From assembly GCA_964388085.1 (NCBI GenBank), contig CAYLZW010000390.1, positions 1 to 5,087 of the forward strand: a stretch of DNA of 5,087 bases. Reading direction: 5' to 3'. The notes below the pieces were generated by a model. It was given only the letters and a program-made list of their open reading frames with translations, was not told where the DNA came from and ran no database searches. The first letter of the stretch is position 1. Every line of letters begins with the position of its first letter. The translations under genes were made by a program, and so were the position numbers. Source of the DNA: CAYLZW01 sp964388085 (GTDB lineage Bacteria > Myxococcota > UBA727 > CAYLZW01). Below are positions 1 to 5,087 of the stretch, piece by piece.

Positions 1-1179
1 CAGGAGGGGCTCGAGGGCTTCGAGAAGACCATCTGCATCAAGCGCATCCGGCCGCACCTGTCGAGCCAGGCGAACTTCGTGCGCATGTTCTTGAACGAGG
101 CCAAGCTCGCCGCGCAGCTGAACCACCCGAACATCGTCCAGATCTACGACCTCGGCCGCATCAACGACTCGTACTTTATCGCCATGGAGTACATCAGCGG
201 CCGCGACATGAGCCGCATCGTGCCGAAGGCCGAGCGCGCGGGCATCCCGTTCCCGACCATCTACGCGCTGCGCATCGCGTCGTCGGTGAGCGAGGGCCTG
301 TACTACGCGCACACCAAGACGGACGCGTTCGGCAACTCGCTCAACGTCGTGCACCGCGACATCACGCCCGAGAACATCCTCGTGTCGTGGGACGGCACGG
401 TGAAGATCGTCGACTTCGGCATCGCCAAGGCGAACACGCAGATCGAGCAGACGCGCGCCGGCGAGATCAAGGGCAAGCTCAGCTACATGAGCCCCGAGCA
501 GGCCATGGGCAAGCAGCTCGACGCGCGCAGCGACATCTTCTCCCTCGGCGCCGTGCTCTACGAGTGGGTGACCGGCTACAAGCTGTTCACCGGCGAGAAC
601 GAGATGGCGATCTTGAAGTCGATCATTGACGGCAAGATCTACCCGCCGAGCTACTTCAAGGAGGACGTGAACGAGCACGTCGAGCGCATCCTCATGAAGG
701 CCCTCGAGAAGGATCGCGAGCGCCGCTACCAGTCCGCCTGGGAGATGCAGTTCGATATCGACACCTACCTCGCGGGCAGCGAGTTCACGCCCTCGAACAT
801 CCACCTGTCGAACTTCTTGAAGCAGATCTTCGACGACGAGATCGAGCGCGAGAAGGAGCAGCACCTGCGCTCGCGGCAGCTCGAGGGACAGCTCGTGGTC
901 GCGGGCGGCGAAGAGGTGCTCGAGCTCGAGGAGGTGGGCGGTCGCGCCCTCACCGAGGAGGGGCTGCGCGCGCTCGGGCCCACCGACAGCCAGGACGGCG
1001 AGGTTCATCGCTCCGTGCCTACCAGCGTCGGTCGGCCGGGCAGTAAGCTCGAGGCGAGCCTGACGTTATCGTTGACGCGGAAGGAGCTCGACGACCTCAT
1101 CCGCGTGGCGCGGCAACACCGCCTGTCCACGGAGGAGCTCGTGCGCGAGATCGTCCGTGGCCACCTGAAGTGGCTGTGA
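1..1179 (+). CDS. Hanks-type Ser/Thr protein kinase, 5'-truncated, with possible C-terminal ribbon-helix-helix segment
   Basis: Transfers phosphate from ATP to Ser/Thr of unknown protein substrates. The frame is open from base 1, so the gene starts upstream; the glycine-rich loop and probably a few dozen residues are missing. Numbering from base 1 (392 residues seen): beta-3 lysine K14 (ICIKRI), alpha-C glutamate E33 (NEAKLAAQLNHPNIV), catalytic loop HRDITPEN at 118-125 with D120 and N125, DFG at 138-140, SPE (APE equivalent) at 164-166, and the F-helix aspartate D178 (ARSDIFSLG). The catalytic-loop lysine is Thr (T122), a variant frequent in myxobacterial kinases. The kinase fold ends near 258. 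An acidic, probably flexible linker follows to about 345, with no hydrophobic stretch long enough to span a membrane, so the protein is likely cytosolic. The last 44 residues read as strand-helix-turn-helix, like a CopG/Arc protein. Kinase assignment is very secure; the tail is inference. An in-frame GTG at 79 is not a plausible start because K14 lies before it. Confidence 0.95.
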   Translation, partial: QEGLEGFEKTICIKRIRPHLSSQANFVRMFLNEAKLAAQLNHPNIVQIYDLGRINDSYFIAMEYISGRDMSRIVPKAERAGIPFPTIYALRIASSVSEGLYYAHTKTDAFGNSLNVVHRDITPENILVSWDGTVKIVDFGIAKANTQIEQTRAGEIKGKLSYMSPEQAMGKQLDARSDIFSLGAVLYEWVTGYKLFTGENEMAILKSIIDGKIYPPSYFKEDVNEHVERILMKALEKDRERRYQSAWEMQFDIDTYLAGSEFTPSNIHLSNFLKQIFDDEIEREKEQHLRSRQLEGQLVVAGGEEVLELEEVGGRALTEEGLRALGPTDSQDGEVHRSVPTSVGRPGSKLEASLTLSLTRKELDDLIRVARQHRLSTEELVREIVRGHLKWL

Positions 1180-1184
1180 AGGAG
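1179..1184 (+). promoter_or_regulatory. Strong Shine-Dalgarno AAGGAG overlapping the kinase stop codon
   Basis: AAGGAG begins on the last base of the kinase TGA and lies 8 nt before ATG 1193 (followed directly by ATG 1196), an ideal spacing. It is the only good ribosome-binding site I see before any gene in the window. It points to ATG 1193, which is not in frame with the downstream long gene, so it matters for choosing that gene's start. Its overlap with the kinase stop also suggests translational coupling between the kinase and whatever begins at 1193. Confidence 0.7.
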
Positions 1185-1192
1185 AAGCTCGC

Positions 1193-1258
1193 ATGATGCG
1201 CTCCACGCCCCAGACACAGCGCCGCGCCCTTGCCCGACGAGCCGAACACCATGAGTGA
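1193..1258 (+). CDS. Possible 21-codon leader ORF, or frameshifted 5' end of the next gene
   Basis: ATG ATG at 1193 follows a well-spaced AAGGAG and reads 21 codons to a TGA at 1256-1258. The peptide begins MMRSTPQTQRRALA and is arginine-rich, with no recognisable family. Its stop lies inside the first codons of the downstream gene (ATGAGTGA, ATG at 1251), the geometry of a translationally coupled leader. The first 12 codons end in G or C except one (ACA). From codon 13 on only 4 of 9 do, while the frame of the next gene has G or C third bases in all seven codons from 1230 to 1250. That switch near the CCC run at 1227-1229 makes a one-base indel an equally good explanation, in which case this is the true N-terminus of the next protein. 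The sequence alone does not decide between them. Confidence 0.35.
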   Translation: MMRSTPQTQRRALARRAEHHE

Positions 1259-2441
1259 AGCCGAGATCGCAGCCCCCGCCGAGGACCTCTCCCCCGAGTC
1301 GCTCACGCCCCTCGATCCCGTGTGGATCCCGCCGAACCTGCAGAAGCACGTAGACCCAACGAGCCCGCCGCCCGCGCGCCTCATGGGCGCCAAGGCGATG
1401 GTCCCCATGGGCCCGCGCGACATGGTGCACGTCGTCTACCAGTGCATGCTCGATCCGGAGCCGAAGATCGCCGCGGTCGCGCGCAAGACCTTCGCCGCCT
1501 TCGACGACCGCATCCTGAACGCGGTGACGAACGACGCCGTGGCGCCCGAGGTGCTGAACGGGTTTTCGCGCAGCCTCATCCGGGCCAGCGCGCACCTCGA
1601 GCGCATCCTGCTGAACAAGGCGACCCCCGACGAGGCGTTCGTGCACGTCGGGCGCTACGCCGAGGACCAGAACGTCATCGGTATCGTCGCCGGCAACCAG
1701 GCGCGGCTCTTGCGTTGCCACGACATCGTGCGCGGGCTGGCGGCGAACCCCAAGGCGCTGCGCAGCGAGATCGATCGCGCCGTCGACTTCCTCGTGCGCG
1801 AGGGCGTGTTCCTTGAGGACGTGGAGGCGTTCGAGGACTCCTTCATGCGGCTCGGCAAGGCCGAGCTCCTCGACGCGCTCAAGAACGTCAAGGTGGAGGC
1901 GGTGCCGCTCACCTCCGTCGAGCAGCGCGTCATCGAGAAGCACGGGCTCACGCCCGAGCAGGTGCTCGAGGGTGACGAGGCCGTCAACGAGCTCCTGCAG
2001 GCGGCCGCCGACGAGGAGGGCATCCCGCCGGATCTCGCGCGCACCGCGCTCGGCAAGCTGCCGCTGCCGCTGCAGATCAAGATGGCGCTCACCGGCAAGC
2101 ACGCGCGCGCGCTCGAGGCGCTGCAGTCCTCGAACAAGATGGTGGCCTTCGCGGGCATCCGCAACCCGTCGGTGACGGAGAACGACGCCGCGCGCGTGGC
2201 CCGCAACAAGAGCATGTTCGAAGACGTCATCCGCTACATCTGCATGAACGGCGACTGGACCAAGAGCTATCAGGTGAAGCTCAGCCTCGTGCAGAACCCG
2301 AAGTGTCCGCCTCGCTTCGTGATGACCTGGATGACGCTCCTGCGCGGAACCGACCTGAAGGCGCTGGCGAAGTCCAAGCAGGTCTCGAACGCGGTCTCGG
2401 CGCAGGCCAAGCGCCTCATGCAGCAGAAGAACGCGCGCTGA
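1251..2441 (+). CDS. Conserved helical-repeat (HEAT-like) protein of unknown function
   Basis: A 396-residue protein from ATG 1251. I recognise the pattern from uncharacterised deltaproteobacterial proteins but know no function. Residues 1-48 are Pro/Glu/Ala-rich and probably disordered. After that the protein is almost entirely amphipathic helices, with no signal peptide or membrane span. Family-like landmarks are the GNQARLLRCHDIV stretch from residue 148, a helix pair with RNPSVTE (NPS from 305), and QNPKCPP (NPK from 349) followed by DLKALAKSKQVSNAV. The repeated Asn-Pro at the start of helical units resembles HEAT or leucine-rich-variant scaffolds, suggesting a protein-binding role. No catalytic motif is visible. 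It lies 71 bp after the kinase on the same strand, so it may be a partner or substrate of that kinase (inference). The start is uncertain: ATG 1251 has no Shine-Dalgarno, TTG 1230 is in frame, and the good ribosome site points to ATG 1193 in another frame. Confidence 0.85.
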   Translation: MSEAEIAAPAEDLSPESLTPLDPVWIPPNLQKHVDPTSPPPARLMGAKAMVPMGPRDMVHVVYQCMLDPEPKIAAVARKTFAAFDDRILNAVTNDAVAPEVLNGFSRSLIRASAHLERILLNKATPDEAFVHVGRYAEDQNVIGIVAGNQARLLRCHDIVRGLAANPKALRSEIDRAVDFLVREGVFLEDVEAFEDSFMRLGKAELLDALKNVKVEAVPLTSVEQRVIEKHGLTPEQVLEGDEAVNELLQAAADEEGIPPDLARTALGKLPLPLQIKMALTGKHARALEALQSSNKMVAFAGIRNPSVTENDAARVARNKSMFEDVIRYICMNGDWTKSYQVKLSLVQNPKCPPRFVMTWMTLLRGTDLKALAKSKQVSNAVSAQAKRLMQQKNAR

Positions 2442-2462
2442 CGTCGTTGAGACGGCGGACGC

Positions 2463-2753
2463 TCAGCCTCTCGGCAACGCAATGCGCGGCTCGTCGGGAT
2501 CGGCGCGGTAGAGGACGGCGACGCTGCCGCGCACGGCGATGAGCTCGGCGCCGGCGCGGCGCGCGAGCTCCTTGGCGTCCTCGTCCTTGTCGTCCGCGCC
2601 GCGCAGCTTCACCTTGATGAGCTCGTGATCCGTGAGCGCGCGGTCGGCCTCGGCGACGACGGCGTCGGTGAGCCCGCGCTGACCGAGCAGGACGACGGGC
2701 TTTTTGTGGTGCGCGAGGCTTGTGAGGTGAGCGCGCTGCTTGGGCGTGAGCAT
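2463..2753 (-). CDS. yhbY: CRS1-YhbY domain RNA-binding protein (ribosome assembly factor YhbY family)
   Basis: Encodes 96 residues from ATG at 2753-2751 to TGA at 2465-2463, matching the ~97-residue size of E. coli YhbY. The whole protein is one CRS1-YhbY domain: the opening MLTPKQRAHLTSLAHHKKPV, a GxxG-type loop at 24-27 (GQRG) after the strand VVLL, then LTDAVVAEADRAL, and the diagnostic HELIKVKL at 43-50. The C-terminal half (AKELARRAGAELIAVRGSVAVLYR) supplies the last helix and strand. Members bind RNA, and bacterial ones associate with pre-50S ribosomal particles. An acidic insert (GADDKDEDA, 52-60) sits in the middle. The ATG is chosen because it matches the family N-terminus; no good Shine-Dalgarno precedes it. 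The gene is convergent with the helical-repeat gene (21-bp gap) and divergent from mutS. The frame stays open upstream across the antisense of mutS, but that is a GC-bias shadow. Confidence 0.93.
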   Translation of the reverse strand: MLTPKQRAHLTSLAHHKKPVVLLGQRGLTDAVVAEADRALTDHELIKVKLRGADDKDEDAKELARRAGAELIAVRGSVAVLYRADPDEPRIALPRG

Positions 2754-2828
2754 GCGTCGCCATAGCGCTTCTGACGGCGCTGTCGAAGGGCGTTGCGACC
2801 TCGGGCGCACGGATGCAGAACGCCGGGC
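2754..2828. promoter_or_regulatory. 75-bp divergent spacer between yhbY and mutS, presumed promoter region
   Basis: Both flanking genes are transcribed away from this spacer, so each must take its promoter from here or from inside the other gene. I find no convincing -35/-10 pair on either strand. The best is TCGACA with TATGGC, 16 bp apart, on the minus strand, and its -10 is poor. GAAGGG at 2785-2790 is purine-rich but lies 38 nt before the mutS ATG, too far to be its ribosome site. No palindrome suggesting an operator was seen. The promoter role is inferred from gene orientation only. Confidence 0.35.
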
Positions 2829-5087
2829 ATGCCCCTGGCCGCGCTCTCCGACGAGGAGCTCCTCGAAGCCGCCGCCGTACGCTTCCCCGAGGGCGCCAAG
2901 GTCACGCCCATGCTGCGGCAGTGGCTCGAGGCCAAGGCCAAGGCGCCGAACGCGATCCTGCTCTTCCGCATGGGTGACTTCTACGAGCTGTTCTCCACCG
3001 ACGCGGAGGTGGCCTCGCCCGTGCTCGACCTGACGCTGACGAGCCGCGACAAGGGCAAGGGCGACGACGCCATGGCGATGGCCGGCTTCCCGCACCACGC
3101 GGCGCCCGCGTACATCGCCAAGCTCATCGCCGAGGGCTTCAAGGTCGCCGTCTGCGATCAGCTCGAGGACCCGGCGCTCGCGCGCGGCATCGTCAAGCGC
3201 GACGTCACGCGCGTCGTCACGCCGGGCATGGTGCTCGACGACGAGAGCCTCGAGGCGGGCGCGAACAACTTCCTGGTGGCCATCGCCCGCGCGGGCGCGG
3301 AGGGGCAGGGCGGCTTCGGCGTCGCCGCGCTCGATCTCTCGACGGGCGCGTTCCAGGCGGCCACGGTGCCGGGTGAGAACGCGCTCGTCGACGAGGTCGC
3401 CCGGCTGGCTCCGCGCGAGCTGGTGGTGCACGACGACGGAGCGCTCGCGGAGCAGCTCGAGCAGCGCCTCACGCGCACCAGCGCGGGGGACGCGCCTCGC
3501 CGCCTCGAGCGGCGGCCGCACAGAAAACGCGATCGCGAGGTGCTGTCCAGCCTCGGCGCGCTCGATCGCTGGTTCGAGGATCCCGAGCGCCGGGCCGCGC
3601 TCCTCGCCGCCGAGCTCGCCACCAGCTACGTCGCGGACACGCAGGGCCTGTTCGGCGGCGGACGGCTGCCGAGCCACATCGGGCCGCCGAGGCCCTACGC
3701 CGTCGAGGCGCAGCTGCTCCTCGACGCCACCACGCGACGTCACCTCGATCTGATGGGGCCCGCGGGCAACCGCCGCGCGCCCGGCACCCTGCTCGCCACC
3801 GTCGACCGCACGAAGACCGCGCCGGGCGGCCGGCGGCTGCTCGGCATGCTGCTCGCGCCCTCCTGTGACCTCGGCGTCATCGCCGGACGGCACGACGTCG
3901 TCGAGGCGCTCGTGCACGATCCGGGCACGCGCGCGAAGCTGCGCGAGGCCCTCAGCGGCTTCTACGACCTCGAGCGCCTGACGGCCCGCGTGGCGTCGTC
4001 GAGAGCGGGGCCGCGCGACCTCGGCAGGCTGCGCGCGTGCCTCGCCTGCTTGGGGCCGCTCAAGCGGGTGCTCGCCGGCAGCGGCGCGGCGGCGTTGACG
4101 GAGCTCGCGCACGGCATCGACCCGCTCGACGAGGTGAAGCAGCGGCTCTCTGGCGCCCTCCTCGACGAGCAGCCCATCGCGCTCGGCCAGGGCGCCATCT
4201 TCCGCGCCGACTTCGACCCCGCCCTCGACGAGCTGGCGAGCCTCTCGAGCGGCGGCCGCGACGCCATCGCCGGCGTCGAGTCACGCGAGCGGGAGGCGAC
4301 GGGCATCCCGAGCCTGAAGGTGCGCTACACGAAGGTGTTCGGCTACTACCTCGAGGTCACGCGCACGCACCTCGCGAAGGTGCCCGCGCACTACCGCCGC
4401 AAGCAGACCGTGGCGAACGCCGAGCGCTTCGTCACCGACGAGCTCTCGCGCCTCGAGGAGCAGGTGGCGACGGCGGAGACCCGCCGCGCCGAGCGCGAAG
4501 CCGAGCTGTTCGACGCGCTGCGCACGGAGCTGGCGGCGCACGCCCCGCGTCTGCTCGAGGTCGCCGAGCGTGTGGCCGAGGTGGACGCGCTGGCCTCCTT
4601 CGCCGAGGTCAGCGATGAGCGTCGCTACGTCCGGCCCTCGCTCTTGCCCGCGAGCGAGCGTCGGATCGAGCTCGAGGACGGCCGTCACCCCGTCGTGGAG
4701 GCCGCGTTGGCGCTCGGCGGCGAGCGCTATGTGCCGAGCAGCGTCTCTCTGAGCGGCGAGGAGCGGCAGATCCTCCTCGTCACCGGGCCGAACATGGCGG
4801 GCAAGAGCACGCTGATGCGTCAGGTGGCGCTCGTGCAGGTGCTCGCCCAGGCCGGCTGCTTCGTGCCGGCGGCGAAGGCGACGTTGTCGCTGTGCGATCG
4901 CATCTTCACGCGCGTCGGCGCCTCGGACGACCTCGCGGGCGGGCGCTCGACCTTCATGGTGGAGATGACGGAGACGGCGCACATCCTCCGGCACGCCACG
5001 CCCGAGTCCCTCGTGCTGCTCGACGAGATCGGCCGCGGCACGAGCACGTTCGACGGCGTCAGCATCGCGTGGGCGGTCGCCGAGCAC
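2829..5087 (+). CDS. mutS: DNA mismatch repair protein MutS, 3'-truncated by the window end
   Basis: Recognises mismatches and small loops and uses ATP to become a sliding clamp that recruits MutL. 753 codons are present without stop or frameshift; E. coli MutS has 853 residues, so roughly the last hundred or more are missing (end of the ATPase, helix-turn-helix and C-terminal part). Seen in order: N-terminal mismatch-binding domain with MGDFYELF at 48-55, holding the Phe-x-Glu pair F51 and E53; the GFPHHAAPAYIAKLI and VAVCDQLEDP stretches typical of the same domain; a connector; the lever/core with RPYAVEAQLLLDATTRRHL; the clamp region with KVFGYYLEVT and ANAERFVTDEL; and the ATPase with Walker A GPNMAGKST at 653-661 (K659), the STFMVEM signature from 707, and Walker B LVLLDEIGRGTS with D732 and E733. 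The F-x-E motif separates it from MutS2. ATG 2829 fits the family N-terminus but has no clear Shine-Dalgarno. Confidence 0.98.
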   Translation, partial: MPLAALSDEELLEAAAVRFPEGAKVTPMLRQWLEAKAKAPNAILLFRMGDFYELFSTDAEVASPVLDLTLTSRDKGKGDDAMAMAGFPHHAAPAYIAKLIAEGFKVAVCDQLEDPALARGIVKRDVTRVVTPGMVLDDESLEAGANNFLVAIARAGAEGQGGFGVAALDLSTGAFQAATVPGENALVDEVARLAPRELVVHDDGALAEQLEQRLTRTSAGDAPRRLERRPHRKRDREVLSSLGALDRWFEDPERRAALLAAELATSYVADTQGLFGGGRLPSHIGPPRPYAVEAQLLLDATTRRHLDLMGPAGNRRAPGTLLATVDRTKTAPGGRRLLGMLLAPSCDLGVIAGRHDVVEALVHDPGTRAKLREALSGFYDLERLTARVASSRAGPRDLGRLRACLACLGPLKRVLAGSGAAALTELAHGIDPLDEVKQRLSGALLDEQPIALGQGAIFRADFDPALDELASLSSGGRDAIAGVESREREATGIPSLKVRYTKVFGYYLEVTRTHLAKVPAHYRRKQTVANAERFVTDELSRLEEQVATAETRRAEREAELFDALRTELAAHAPRLLEVAERVAEVDALASFAEVSDERRYVRPSLLPASERRIELEDGRHPVVEAALALGGERYVPSSVSLSGEERQILLVTGPNMAGKSTLMRQVALVQVLAQAGCFVPAAKATLSLCDRIFTRVGASDDLAGGRSTFMVEMTETAHILRHATPESLVLLDEIGRGTSTFDGVSIAWAVAEH

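Noticed and set aside
1005..2102. A 365-codon open frame on the minus strand opposite the kinase end and the helical-repeat gene.
   Set aside because: Low-complexity Arg/Leu/Val/Glu-rich translation with no family resemblance; the plus strand has consistent coding signal and recognisable proteins over the same bases.
2437..2467. Possible hairpin between the convergent genes: CGTC/GACG around GTTGA, with outer GCTGA/TCAGC arms that contain the two stop codons.
   Set aside because: The inner stem is only 4 bp, the outer arms are offset by an 8-base bulge, and there is no T tract on either strand; too weak to call a terminator.
2753..2785. Minus-strand TCGACA - 16 bp - TATGGC as a promoter for yhbY.
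   Set aside because: The -10 matches the consensus at only three positions and lies five bases from the ATG; a chance match is likely.
2463..4112. A 549-codon open frame on the minus strand covering yhbY and the antisense of the first half of mutS.
   Set aside because: Only the last 96 codons match a protein family (YhbY). The rest is Arg/Ala/Glu-rich antisense of mutS, as expected from high-GC codon bias, so the gene is taken to start at ATG 2753.
4281..5087. A 268-codon open frame on the minus strand inside mutS.
   Set aside because: It lies wholly antisense to the most conserved part of mutS, including Walker A and B, and has the Arg/Ala/His-rich composition of a shadow frame.
1..5087. 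Frequent CTCGAG and GAGCTCGAG strings throughout the window.
   Set aside because: They fall in frame as Leu-Glu and Glu-Leu-Glu codon pairs in GC-rich genes, reflecting codon preference rather than a repeat or binding site.

Overview
This high-GC window (G or C at almost every third codon position) looks like a chromosomal segment from a myxobacterium or close relative (Myxococcota, formerly Deltaproteobacteria). The clues are a Hanks-type Ser/Thr kinase with the HRDI(S/T)PxN catalytic loop common in that group, and a helical-repeat protein of a type I know only from deltaproteobacterial genomes. This placement is inferred from gene content and composition, not from a search.

Layout: (1) From 1 to 1179 (+) is the 3' part of a soluble Ser/Thr protein kinase gene whose glycine-rich loop lies before the window. 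Its last ~44 residues look like a ribbon-helix-helix fold. (2) A strong Shine-Dalgarno overlaps the kinase stop codon and precedes an ATG at 1193. That ATG opens only a 21-codon frame, ending just inside the start of the next gene. (3) From 1251 (or TTG 1230) to 2441 (+) is an uncharacterised helical-repeat protein, very probably in an operon with the kinase. (4) After a 21-bp convergent gap, 2463-2753 (-) encodes a 96-residue CRS1-YhbY RNA-binding protein linked to ribosome assembly. (5) A 75-bp divergent spacer follows. (6) From 2829 to the window end (+) is mutS, encoding the mismatch-recognition ATPase; 753 codons are present and about the last hundred or so are cut off.

The kinase and the helical-repeat gene form the likely signalling unit: same strand, 71 bp apart at most, with a Shine-Dalgarno overlapping the kinase stop codon. 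yhbY and mutS are housekeeping genes that face away from each other and may share a promoter region. The window is densely coded and has no gene-free stretch over 100 bp. I saw no RNA gene, mobile element, CRISPR array or convincing terminator.

I did not find a clearly new biological system. The most useful leads are the possible kinase-RHH fusion and the conflicting start signals of the helical-repeat gene, which suggest either a coupled leader ORF or a one-base frameshift.
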